Assembly (NCBI GenBank): GCA_016218105.1
Contig: JACRET010000045.1
Location: forward strand, 1 to 45,176
Reading direction: 5' to 3'
DNA length: 45,176 nt
From: Deltaproteobacteria bacterium
GTDB lineage: Bacteria; Desulfobacterota; GWC2-55-46
The translations under genes were made by a program, and so were the position numbers. Numbering within the stretch: the first letter of the stretch is position 1; every line of letters starts with the position of its first letter. Positions 7,857-15,936 of the stretch are shown piece by piece. Under the pieces are notes generated by a model. That model was given only the letters and a program-made list of their open reading frames with translations, was not told the DNA's origin and searched no databases.

Positions 7857-8558
7857 ATGAGAGCCGTAATACTCGCTGGCGGAAAAGGCACCAGGCTTAG
7901 GCCATATACGGTTGTGCTGCCAAAGCCCCTCATGCCCATAGGGCAGTATCCGATACTTGAAGTCATATTAAGGCAGCTCGCCCATTGCGGGTTCAAGCGG
8001 ATCACTATGGCGGTAAACCATCAGGCTGAGATAATACAGGCATTTTTCGGCGACGGCTCCAAATGGGGCGTAAAGATAGACTATTCTCTTGAGGATACGC
8101 CCCTGAGCACCATGGGGCCGTTAAAACTTATCCAGGACCCGCCCGAGGACTTCCTTGTGATGAACGGTGACATACTCACTGACCTTAACTACAGGGAGTT
8201 CTTCGATTACCATGTGGCGAACAGGAACATCTTCACGATCTCCTCTTACAGAAGGGAGATCAAGACCGACTACGGCGTGCTTGAGATAGATGGGGACAAG
8301 TTAAGCGGCTTCAGGGAAAAGCCTGTCATTAACTACGAAGTGAGCATGGGCATATACATGGTAAACAGGAAGATACTCGATTACATACCCGAAGGCAGGC
8401 CTTACGGGTTCGACAACCTGATGCTCGACCTCATAGCCTCTGAAAACCGCGCCTCAGTCAGAAAACACGAAGGCTATTGGCTCGATATCGGAAGGCCGGA
8501 CGACTACATGCAGGCGATAGACGAGTTTGAATCCATTAAAGGCAAGTTTCTTAAATGA
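7857..8558 (+). CDS. Sugar-nucleotide pyrophosphorylase (nucleotidyltransferase)
   Basis: A 233-residue NTP-transferase fold protein. The N-terminal signature LAGGKGTRLRP (residues 6-16) followed by PKPLMPIG, the metal-binding MNGDILTDL and the FREKP motif identify the RmlA/GalU/GMP superfamily. It condenses a sugar 1-phosphate with a nucleoside triphosphate. In legionaminic acid clusters an enzyme of this kind (PtmE) makes GDP-glucosamine for LegB, so the neighbouring gene suggests that role. At 233 residues it is a bare catalytic domain without the hexapeptide tail. The gene ends in an ATGA overlap with the next gene. Confidence 0.85.
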   Translation: MRAVILAGGKGTRLRPYTVVLPKPLMPIGQYPILEVILRQLAHCGFKRITMAVNHQAEIIQAFFGDGSKWGVKIDYSLEDTPLSTMGPLKLIQDPPEDFLVMNGDILTDLNYREFFDYHVANRNIFTISSYRREIKTDYGVLEIDGDKLSGFREKPVINYEVSMGIYMVNRKILDYIPEGRPYGFDNLMLDLIASENRASVRKHEGYWLDIGRPDDYMQAIDEFESIKGKFLK

Positions 8559-9637
8559 ATCAGATGAGCGGAAAGAACATCCCTATAAATAAAGGCAACT
8601 ACACGATGGAGACCCCGGAGCGCGATGCGCTCTTCGAGGGATACCGCGGCGAGGGATGGGCCGATGAGTACCGGGCGTACAGGGCAAACTGGTCGAGGTA
8701 TCCGAAGGAGCAGTTCGTCTCGGAGTACCCGCTCCTGGTGGACTTGGAGCTATCGACATTATGCAACCTCAAATGCCCCATGTGCTATACGATAACCGAC
8801 GAGTTCAAGGGTAAGGTCAACGCGAAGCTCATGGAGTTCTCGCTCTTCAGGAAGATAATAGACGAGATAGACGGCCATGTGCCTGCGATAAGGCTTAGTC
8901 TCAGGGGAGAGCCGACGATACACCCTGAGTTTATCGAGTGCATAAGGTACGCGAAGGAAAAAGGCATTAAAGAGGTCTCGACGCTGACGAACGGGAGCAG
9001 GCTCGAACAGGGCTTCTTCAAAGATGCCCTGGCCGCCGGCATAGACTGGATAACCGTATCCGTGGACGGTCTTGACGGGGCCTATGAGAAGATTAGGCGG
9101 CCGCTGAAATTCAATGATATCTTACGCAGGCTCAAGGACATAAAGAGGATAAAGGAAGAATTGGGAGTCCATAAGCCCGTAATCAAGGTGCAGGCGATCT
9201 GGCCCTCGATAAGGGAAAACCCTGAGGCGTATTACAATACCTTTGCTCCTATCGCTGACCTGATAGCCTTTAACCCACTCATAGATTACCTTGGAAAGGA
9301 CGAGGAGATAATCTACGAGGAGGACTTCACCTGCCCCCAGCACTACCAGAGGCTTGTGGTGGGCGCGGACGGCTCTGCCATGATGTGCTCGAATGACGAG
9401 GAAGGGTCGGTCGTCGTTGGGAACGCGCGGAGCGAATCCGTGTACGACATCTGGCACGGGGAGAGGCTGAATAAAATTCGAAAGGCCCATAAAAAGAAAA
9501 ACGGATTCATGGAGATACCGGTCTGCAGGCGGTGTTATCTCCCGCGCCTTACCGAAGGAAACGAACGGGCGACTGTAAACGGCAGGGAGTTCATCATAAA
9601 GAACTACGTAAACAGGAATCAGGATATCGGCAAGTGA
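8555..9637 (+). CDS. Radical SAM/SPASM-domain protein
   Basis: A 360-residue radical SAM enzyme. The 4Fe-4S/SAM motif is C70-x3-C74-x2-C77 in STLCNLKCPMCY, and GEPTIHPEF carries the usual GGEPT-like SAM-binding stretch. The C-terminal part is SPASM-like, with cysteines in FTCPQ, AMMCSND and PVCRRCY that could hold one or two auxiliary clusters, and the VYDIWHGERLNKIR text typical of such proteins. SPASM enzymes mature peptides or oxidise sugars; within a sugar operon a carbohydrate substrate is more likely than a peptide, and no precursor peptide gene is visible nearby. It overlaps the preceding gene by four bases. Confidence 0.85.
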   Translation: MNQMSGKNIPINKGNYTMETPERDALFEGYRGEGWADEYRAYRANWSRYPKEQFVSEYPLLVDLELSTLCNLKCPMCYTITDEFKGKVNAKLMEFSLFRKIIDEIDGHVPAIRLSLRGEPTIHPEFIECIRYAKEKGIKEVSTLTNGSRLEQGFFKDALAAGIDWITVSVDGLDGAYEKIRRPLKFNDILRRLKDIKRIKEELGVHKPVIKVQAIWPSIRENPEAYYNTFAPIADLIAFNPLIDYLGKDEEIIYEEDFTCPQHYQRLVVGADGSAMMCSNDEEGSVVVGNARSESVYDIWHGERLNKIRKAHKKKNGFMEIPVCRRCYLPRLTEGNERATVNGREFIIKNYVNRNQDIGK

Positions 9638-10500
9638 CGGCTCTCCCAAAGAAAATACTCGTAACCGGCTCAACCGGCTTCATAGGCAGAAGGCTTCTCC
9701 CGCGCCTTCTCTCGCTCGGGCATACGGCGCTTGAGCTCGAAAAGGGGCTCGATATCAGGGAGCGCGCGTCTTACGAAAGGCTTAAAGGAAAAGGGGTGGA
9801 TACGGTAGTCCACCTCGCGGGTCTTACCTTTGTCCCAGAAAGCTGGAAAGAGCCGGATAAGTTCTATTCCGTAAACGCCCTCGGCACCCAGCAAGCGCTC
9901 GAGTTCTGCCGTGAAAATTCGTGCAGGATGATCTATGTAAGCGGCTATGTCTATGGCATTCCCGAGTACCTCCCGATAGACGAGGCGCACCCTGTAAAGC
10001 CTAATAACCCGTATGCACACTCAAAATGGCTCGGCGAGGAGGTCTGCCGTTTCTATTCTGAACACATGGGGGTGAAGGCGATGGTTCTCAGGCCCTTTAA
10101 CCTCTACGGCCCGGGTCAGGGAGAGAGCTTCCTCATACCGATGCTGATAAAGCAGGCGCGTGAGGGGAGAGAGATCGTCGTAAAGGACGACACGCCAAAA
10201 CGAGACTACCTCCATGTAGATGATTTCATAGAGGCGTGCGCGCTCGCTGTCAGTTCAAACGAGCGCTTTTGCGTCTATAATGTCGGCTCAGGCGAGTCGA
10301 TGTCTGTCAGGGAGATAGTCGAAGCGGTTATAGAAGCGGGAGGAAGCCGTATCAAATGGAAGACTCTTGACGAAAAGAGGCCGAATGAGATACCGGACAC
10401 CGTTGCGGACTGCGGGGCGCTAAGGGACGCGCTCGGGTGGAGCCCGAAAAAAGGCTTTAAGGAATCTATCAAGGAGTTGCTCTTTTTAAAAAATGGATAA
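9634..10500 (+). CDS. NAD-dependent epimerase/dehydratase (extended SDR)
   Basis: A 288-residue extended SDR with the nucleotide-binding GSTGFIG near residue 12 and a catalytic YAHSK. The text VYGIPEYLPIDEAHP and LRPFNLYGPGQ is general for sugar-nucleotide epimerases, dehydratases and reductases. A GTG at 9634 overlaps the previous stop codon and begins right before the Rossmann fold; the longer frame from 9532 would lie inside the radical SAM gene. It may act as an epimerase or 4-keto reductase on the sugar made by the LegB-like enzyme; the exact reaction cannot be decided. Confidence 0.83.
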   Translation: MTALPKKILVTGSTGFIGRRLLPRLLSLGHTALELEKGLDIRERASYERLKGKGVDTVVHLAGLTFVPESWKEPDKFYSVNALGTQQALEFCRENSCRMIYVSGYVYGIPEYLPIDEAHPVKPNNPYAHSKWLGEEVCRFYSEHMGVKAMVLRPFNLYGPGQGESFLIPMLIKQAREGREIVVKDDTPKRDYLHVDDFIEACALAVSSNERFCVYNVGSGESMSVREIVEAVIEAGGSRIKWKTLDEKRPNEIPDTVADCGALRDALGWSPKKGFKESIKELLFLKNG

Positions 10501-11437
10501 TTTAAAAAATGATATATTAAGACGCTTTCTTAATGTGTTTTGGCTAAGGCCGGAGACAGCGCTCTGGCGGACGATAGACGCGCTAGTGATGAGGGACTTT
10601 GTGTTCGATGGGCCGTCTCTCGATCTTGGCTGCGGAGACGGGATATTTTCGTTCATAAGGGCCGGCGGTGAGTTCGATTATTCATTCGACATGTTCAAGA
10701 GCGTATCGAACCTCGATAAGTTCTTTGATAAGGTGGATATCTACGACCACTTCGACGAAAGGCTCGTAAACCCGGTAGTGACGATGCGGCCAGATTATGT
10801 AATAGACGTCGCCCTCGACCACAAGGAAACACTGCTTAAGAAATCCGCTACGCTGGGGTTGTATAAAAAACTTGTGCCTCACGATGCCAATAAGCCCTTG
10901 CCCTTTGAGGACGACTCCTTCAATACCATCTTCTCCAATATGCTCTATTGGCTTGACTCGCCTGAGGCGGTCTTTAAGGAGATAAAAAGGATTTTAAGGC
11001 CGGGCGGAAAGGCCGCGATAATGCTCCCCAACAGTACGTTCCTTGAGTATTCGTTTTACTACAAGCTCTATTTAAAGACAAAAGACCCGGAGTGGAAATG
11101 GCTTGAAAGGATAGACAGGGGAAGGATAGCCGAGAACATAAAGCACGCTTATGATGCGAAAATATGGGAGGAGAGTTTCAAGAAGGCCGGGCTCAAGGTT
11201 GCGCTCCATAAACAGCATCTGTCGAAGACAGTGATAGAGGTGTGGGATATTGGGCTTAGGCCTTTGTTCCCGGTACTGCATAAGATGGCAGGGAAGCTCA
11301 CAGAGAGCGACAGGATAGAGATAAAGAAGGAAGGGATAGATCTCGTCCTGGGCCTTGTTGAGCCGCTTTGCAGCGAGACCTGGGTGACGGACAAGGCATA
11401 CGCGCCGGCGTTCCATTATTATCTGCTGACAAAATAA
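10493..11437 (+). CDS. Class I SAM-dependent methyltransferase
   Basis: A 314-residue Rossmann methyltransferase. Motif I is LDLGCGDGIFSF, and the later segment LPFEDDSFNTIFSNMLYWL followed by EIKRILRPGGKAAIMLPN is the Methyltransf_11 signature. It differs from the first methyltransferase in the operon by lacking a zinc ribbon and having an insert between motif I and the DSF segment. It overlaps the preceding gene by eight bases. Two methyltransferases in one glycan operon suggest a methylated sugar or a methyl cap. The acceptor is unknown. Confidence 0.82.
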   Translation: MDNLKNDILRRFLNVFWLRPETALWRTIDALVMRDFVFDGPSLDLGCGDGIFSFIRAGGEFDYSFDMFKSVSNLDKFFDKVDIYDHFDERLVNPVVTMRPDYVIDVALDHKETLLKKSATLGLYKKLVPHDANKPLPFEDDSFNTIFSNMLYWLDSPEAVFKEIKRILRPGGKAAIMLPNSTFLEYSFYYKLYLKTKDPEWKWLERIDRGRIAENIKHAYDAKIWEESFKKAGLKVALHKQHLSKTVIEVWDIGLRPLFPVLHKMAGKLTESDRIEIKKEGIDLVLGLVEPLCSETWVTDKAYAPAFHYYLLTK

Positions 11438-11451
11438 CCTGGAGGCATGGG

Positions 11452-12474
11452 ATGAAAAGCTTGTTCGAAAAGTGGGGCGGCAGACGCGCCTATATCATAG
11501 CCGAGATAGGCGGCAACTTCACGGCCTTTGATGAGGCGAAGGCTCTCGTTGACGCGGCCTTGAAGTGCGGGGTCGACGCGGTAAAGCTACAGACCTACAG
11601 GGCAGACACCATAGCGAGCAAAAAAGCTGTATTCGACATGGAGAATACCGGGGTTGTATCTCAATATGAGCTATTCAAGAAATATGAAATAGATGAGGAG
11701 CTGCACAGGAAGATATTCGATTACATCAAATCCAAAGGGCTTGACTGGTTCTCAACGCCTTCCCATGAAACCGATGTGGATATGCTTGATAGGCTCGGGG
11801 CCGTGGCGTTCAAGGTTGGCTCGGATGACGCCGTGAATATCCCGTTCCTGAAATACATCGCGAGGAAGGGCAAGCCCATAATACTCGCAACCGGCATGTG
11901 CACGATGGAAGAGGTGAGGGAATCCGTCTCGACGATACTGGGAGAAGGTAATATGGAAGTAGCCCTGCTCCATGCGGTCACAAGCTATCCCACTCATCCG
12001 GAAAACGTAAACCTCCTTGCCATGAAAAGCATGATGGAGGAGTTCAAACTTCCTGTAGGATACTCTGACCACACTATCGGGACGGTCGCATGTGTGGCGG
12101 CGGCGGCGATGGGCGCCGTGATACTTGAGAAACATTTTACTGTTGATAAGAATGCTCAAGGCCCTGACCATATGCTTTCCGCGGACCCCTTCGAGATGAA
12201 GGCGATCGTCGAGCAGGTGCGCGCCCTTGAGGCGATGTTGGGCTCAGGCGTAAAAATGCCCGCCGCCTCGGAAAAGACGACCCGCATAAACAACCGGAAA
12301 AGCATAGTAGCCGCAAAAAAGATCGGGCAGGGGCAGGGGATAACGGAAAACGACATCGCCATAAAGAGGCCCGGTTACGGGATAGCCCCGAAGCACTTTG
12401 AATTTGTAATAGGCCGCAAGGCCGGAAGGGACATCGAAGAGGACGAGGTGATAACATGGGGAGACCTCGATTGA
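11452..12474 (+). CDS. neuB: NeuB-family nonulosonic acid synthase with SAF domain
   Basis: A 340-residue protein matching the NeuB/LegI/PseI/SpsE family, which condenses phosphoenolpyruvate with a hexosamine to form a nine-carbon nonulosonic acid. The TIM barrel begins AYIIAEIGGNF and carries the family segments DAVKLQTY, WFSTPSHETDVDML, KVGSDDAVNIPFL, ILATGMC, LLHAVTSYPT and GYSDHT. The C-terminal SAF (antifreeze-like) domain, from about residue 282, contains RKSIVAAKKI and RPGYGIAP. The ATG at 11452 has GGAGG at eight bases. Whether the product is sialic, legionaminic, pseudaminic or a new nonulosonate cannot be told from sequence alone. Confidence 0.9.
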   Translation: MKSLFEKWGGRRAYIIAEIGGNFTAFDEAKALVDAALKCGVDAVKLQTYRADTIASKKAVFDMENTGVVSQYELFKKYEIDEELHRKIFDYIKSKGLDWFSTPSHETDVDMLDRLGAVAFKVGSDDAVNIPFLKYIARKGKPIILATGMCTMEEVRESVSTILGEGNMEVALLHAVTSYPTHPENVNLLAMKSMMEEFKLPVGYSDHTIGTVACVAAAAMGAVILEKHFTVDKNAQGPDHMLSADPFEMKAIVEQVRALEAMLGSGVKMPAASEKTTRINNRKSIVAAKKIGQGQGITENDIAIKRPGYGIAPKHFEFVIGRKAGRDIEEDEVITWGDLD

Positions 12475-13154
12475 CAGGGATAGTCATTCAGGCGCGCATG
12501 GGTTCCACGAGGCTGCCGGGGAAGGTGCTGAAGGATCTCTCCGGAAGGCCCATGCTCTCCCATATAATCGAGAGGCTTAAGGCTGTCAGGAATTCGGATG
12601 TCTTGATAGTCGCCACGAGCACGAACAAAGCCGACAATGCCGTAGAAGAGTTCTGTTCGCGAGAGGGTGTGGACTGCTTCAGGGGGGATGAAGGAGACGT
12701 CCTCGACAGGTATTACAAGACAGCGCTCCATTTTAAGCTCGATCACATAGTGCGCGCAACGGCGGATAATCCCCTGGTTGACCCTGTGGAGGTTTCGCGC
12801 CTGATAGACCTTCATCATAAGGAGAACGCGGACTATACCCATTCGTTCGGGAAACTCCCAATAGGCGTCGGCGCGGAGTGTTTTTCATTCGGCTCGCTTG
12901 AGAGGTCATGGAGAGATGGCGTTAAGCCCAACCACAGGGAGCATGTGAACGAGTACATACAAGAGCGGCCAGAGGCATTCCGCATTGAGGAGCTCGATAT
13001 TCCTGTTGAGAAGCGCGCCCCAAACCTCCGGCTCACGGTAGACACACCAGAGGATTTCAAAAGGGCGGAGATGATATATGAGAAGCTCTCCAGGGCGGGG
13101 GAATTGATAACCACAGAGGACGCGATAAGGCTATGCGCCATGTTATTTCGATAG
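12456..13154 (+). CDS. SpsF-type cytidylyltransferase/glycosyltransferase-family protein
   Basis: A 232-residue protein of the acylneuraminate cytidylyltransferase superfamily, SpsF branch. IVIQARMGSTRLPGKVL near the N-terminus is the nucleotide-binding signature and RATADNPLVDP the metal-site segment. Canonical enzymes activate nonulosonic acids with CTP; SpsF proteins pair with SpsE (NeuB-like) and SpsG, exactly the neighbours here, so CMP activation of the NeuB product is the simplest reading. The ATG at 12456 overlaps the previous gene by 19 bases with GAGG upstream; a TTG at 12471 is an alternative. Confidence 0.83.
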   Translation: MGRPRLTGIVIQARMGSTRLPGKVLKDLSGRPMLSHIIERLKAVRNSDVLIVATSTNKADNAVEEFCSREGVDCFRGDEGDVLDRYYKTALHFKLDHIVRATADNPLVDPVEVSRLIDLHHKENADYTHSFGKLPIGVGAECFSFGSLERSWRDGVKPNHREHVNEYIQERPEAFRIEELDIPVEKRAPNLRLTVDTPEDFKRAEMIYEKLSRAGELITTEDAIRLCAMLFR

Positions 13155-14122
13155 AGGCGTCGCACGCGCGGGGCATGGGGCACCTTTACAGAGGTATGAA
13201 TCTCGCGAGGGCCTTGAAAGACGCCGGTGACAGCGTTGCGGCCGTTATTAATAGAGACGCGCGCTCGGAGGAGATATTAAGGCGGGAAGGCCTGGATTTC
13301 GAGACTGTCGAATCTTACGCGTCGGCTCCGGGATGGGAGAAGCCGATAATCGGGAAGCATAGGCCGGACACCTGGATAAACGACAGGCTGGATACGGATT
13401 TGATGCACTCGCGGGCGGTGATCGCGGAAGGCATTACTCTATTTGCAATCGACGACCACGGGGAAGGCGCTGCCCTTGCGAAGTGTAACTTTCTGGCGAT
13501 GGATTTAAGGCCGGTGAAAAAGGCGCAGAACGCCTTTTACGGGCCGGAGTATATGATACTGAGCCCATCGATCAAAAGATACAGGAGGGAGCGGGCGTTC
13601 AATGGCTTGCCTAAAATTCTAGTGACGCTCGGCGGAAGCGATACATACGGAGTGACGCCAAGGGTAGTGAACGCCCTTAAGGGCGTTTCGCCTGGATTTA
13701 AGCTTACCGTAATAGCCGGCCCCAACTTCAGGCACATGGAGGGGCTTTTAGAGGCCATCCGGGATATAAAAGACGCGCAGATTCTAAGGGAAGTCCCTGA
13801 CATGATCGCTGTCATGGACGGCGCTGACCTGATGATATGCGGCGGAGGTGTTACGCTTTTTGAGGCGGCGGCTATTGGCGTGCCGTGCCTGGCGATAGCC
13901 AACGAGCCGCATGAGGTCCCGACAATAAATTGGTTCAGCGAGAACGGCTTTGGCGTGAGCCTGGGTTTTCATAAAGAGCGGTTTGAAGAAACACTTTCAC
14001 TGAAGCTCGAACGGCTTTTGGACAATGAGACGATTTTAAACGGGATGAGCCGGAAGGGCAAGTCCCTCGTAGACGGGGATGGCCTTGAAAGGGTGGTCGG
14101 CGTCATAAGGGGCGGCCAGTGA
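13133..14122 (+). CDS. SpsG/PseG-like GT-B-fold protein (UDP-sugar hydrolase or transferase)
   Basis: A 329-residue protein with the GT-B-like PseG/SpsG fold. The N-terminal GMGHLYRGMNLARALKDAG matches the glycine/histidine loop of PseG, which removes UDP from UDP-2,4-diacetamido sugars before NeuB-type condensation. ILVTLGGSDTYG begins the second domain, and DLMICGGGVTLFEAAAIGVPCLAI is the family's nucleotide-binding region. In this operon it could do the hydrolysis normally done by LegG or PseG. It overlaps the SpsF gene by 22 bases. Confidence 0.82.
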   Translation: MRHVISIEASHARGMGHLYRGMNLARALKDAGDSVAAVINRDARSEEILRREGLDFETVESYASAPGWEKPIIGKHRPDTWINDRLDTDLMHSRAVIAEGITLFAIDDHGEGAALAKCNFLAMDLRPVKKAQNAFYGPEYMILSPSIKRYRRERAFNGLPKILVTLGGSDTYGVTPRVVNALKGVSPGFKLTVIAGPNFRHMEGLLEAIRDIKDAQILREVPDMIAVMDGADLMICGGGVTLFEAAAIGVPCLAIANEPHEVPTINWFSENGFGVSLGFHKERFEETLSLKLERLLDNETILNGMSRKGKSLVDGDGLERVVGVIRGGQ

Positions 14123-14823
14123 ACAGGAAAAAAACCGTCGTGATACATCAGCCGGACTTCATGCCGTACCTCGGTTTTTTTCACAGGTTCCTCTTTTCGG
14201 ACTTATGGGTTGTGCTCGATAACGTCCAGTTTGTAGCCAGCAGCAGATCGTGGCACAACAGGGACAAGCTTAAAACCAAAGACGGCGCAAAGTGGTTTAC
14301 GGTCTCCGTTGAGAAGTGCCCGAGGGAGACGATGATAAAGGATGTGCGCCTTTCAGCCGATGTGGACTGGAGGGGGGATAACCTGAACCTCATCGAGTTC
14401 AATTACAGGAAGGCGCCTTTTTTTGACGAGATATTCCCGTATGTGAAAAGCCTTTACGGATTTAAGTGCTCGAGGCTCGTTGATTTCAATCTCAAATCGA
14501 TAGAGATGCTCATGGGCCTCTTTGGCATAAAGATAGATTCGGCGTTCGCCAGCGCTCTTGGAGCCGCCGGGAAAAAGAACGGGCTTTTAATAGATATACT
14601 TAAAAAGACAGGGGCTACCGACTATCTCTCAGGGGCCGGGGCGAGGGATTATCTTGAGCCCGCGCTCTTCGAGGCCGCCGGGATAAATGTCGTCTGGCAG
14701 GAGTTCAGCCACCCGGTCTATCCACAGCTTTACGGCGAGTTCATCCCGTATTTGAGCAGTATAGACCTGCTATTCAACTGCGGAATAGAAAAATCCAGGG
14801 TAATATTAAGGAGCATAGCATGA
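14119..14823 (+). CDS. WbqC-family protein
   Basis: A 234-residue protein of the WbqC-like family, seen in IHQPDFMPYLGFFHR (residues 9-23), the VLDNVQFVASSRSWHNRDKLKTKDG region and the closing GEFIPYLSSIDLLFNCG. Family members lie in O-antigen and other glycan clusters; I know of no firmly established biochemical role. The GTG start overlaps the preceding stop by four bases, and the gene overlaps the PIG-L gene by four, so translation is coupled. Confidence 0.88.
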   Translation: MNRKKTVVIHQPDFMPYLGFFHRFLFSDLWVVLDNVQFVASSRSWHNRDKLKTKDGAKWFTVSVEKCPRETMIKDVRLSADVDWRGDNLNLIEFNYRKAPFFDEIFPYVKSLYGFKCSRLVDFNLKSIEMLMGLFGIKIDSAFASALGAAGKKNGLLIDILKKTGATDYLSGAGARDYLEPALFEAAGINVVWQEFSHPVYPQLYGEFIPYLSSIDLLFNCGIEKSRVILRSIA

Positions 14824-15461
14824 ACATTCTCGCTATAGGGGCGCACTTCGACGATATCGAGCTCGGGTGCGGAGGGGCGCTCGCCAAGCATGTCGCTGAA
14901 GGCGACAGGGTATTCGCATATGTCGCCACGGTATCCGGCTTTACAAGCCCCGACAACAGGATAGTTAGGGCTAACGACACGGCGCTCTCCGAAGGCAAGA
15001 AGGCCATGGAGATACTCGGGGTCGAGCTTATCTGCGGGAACTTCAATACGCTCCAGATAGAATTCACTGAAGAGCTGAACGTGCAGATACTCAGGATCAT
15101 CGAGGGCAGAAAGATTGAGAAGGTCTATACCCACTGGATCGGGGACATCCACCACGACCATTCTGCCGTGGCGAAGGCGTCTCTCCATTCCTGCAGGCAT
15201 GTCCAAAGGATGCTCATGTACCGGAGTAATTGGTATCACTCTAACGTGGACTTCAGGGGCAACTTCTATGTGGACATAACGAACCACCTCGGCGTTAAGA
15301 TGGAGTCCATCAGGGCGCATGCCTCAGAGATGGAGCGCACAAGGGAAAAGTGGATTGAGTTCTTTCAGAACGAGGCTGAGAACGCCGGTCAGAAGATAGG
15401 CGTCAAATACGCAGAGGTCTTCGAGATGGTAAAATGGCTGGAGAGCCCGAGGCTGGCGTAG
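14820..15461 (+). CDS. PIG-L (LmbE-like) family N-deacetylase
   Basis: A 213-residue PIG-L-family protein. The zinc-binding signature AHFDDIELGCGG (8-19) matches the (P/A)HxDDxxxGxGG motif, and HHDHSAVAKAS supplies the later histidine ligand. These enzymes remove N-acetyl groups from GlcNAc-containing or related substrates. Together with WbqC and the absence of a visible N-acetyltransferase, this suggests the sugar is deacetylated and perhaps re-acylated. It is the last gene of the glycan operon; no strong terminator follows. Confidence 0.88.
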   Translation: MNILAIGAHFDDIELGCGGALAKHVAEGDRVFAYVATVSGFTSPDNRIVRANDTALSEGKKAMEILGVELICGNFNTLQIEFTEELNVQILRIIEGRKIEKVYTHWIGDIHHDHSAVAKASLHSCRHVQRMLMYRSNWYHSNVDFRGNFYVDITNHLGVKMESIRAHASEMERTREKWIEFFQNEAENAGQKIGVKYAEVFEMVKWLESPRLA

Positions 15462-15936
15462 GGAGTTTATTCTCTCCTGGTGTCTTGATACCCCGTGTTT
15501 TTGCCGCGTTATTTTAACAGGCGGCTGAAAAAGTCCATCTGCTTCGTTGTCATTGTCGCTCGTCACTGCGGCGTACAGACAAAGTACGCCTCATTCCTCG
15601 CTTCTCGACGCCTTTGCAAGGAAGGTGTTGCAAAATAAGATCGAAATAAATATAATAAGACAATCGAAGTTCCCCTCGGCAAGCTGCGGGGTCAAGCGAA
15701 CTATGCATATACATGGGTAGACATGACGGACGAATTTCCTGCTCATCAATAATCGGGTAAAAATGCCTTAGAATAATAGACTTAAAATAATATATCTCCT
15801 GAAGCAAACATTTCCACCGGCCTGGTTCATCTCCCCCGTTTCTTACATCTCTGTTAAAACCTCGATCGATCATCTCTGACAAGCCAATGAACGCATGCCA
15901 TACTTCCGTTAAATAGTGTTTCCGTTGGAGGTGCCA
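15462..15936. other. Intergenic region with degenerate repeat-like sequence
   Basis: No convincing gene. A 140-codon frame on the minus strand (15550-15972) has no family features and runs through repeat-like sequence. The first 170 bases look like a decayed intergenic repeat with a perfect palindrome at 15570-15590, followed by an AT-rich stretch. A GGAGG at 15927 belongs to the next gene. No clear promoter was found. Confidence 0.5.
15570..15590. repeat. Palindrome within a repeat-like intergenic element
   Basis: GGCGTAC, a seven-base centre AGACAAA, then GTACGCC: a perfect 7-bp stem. The flanks GTCGCTCGTCA on the left and TCATTCCTCGCTTCTCGAC on the right are partly complementary, extending an imperfect larger hairpin. 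The layout resembles short palindromic intergenic repeats; copy number in the genome is unknown. Confidence 0.5.

Noticed and set aside
8555..9637. The radical SAM protein as a RiPP maturase
   Set aside because: No short precursor gene is seen beside it; neighbours are all sugar enzymes.
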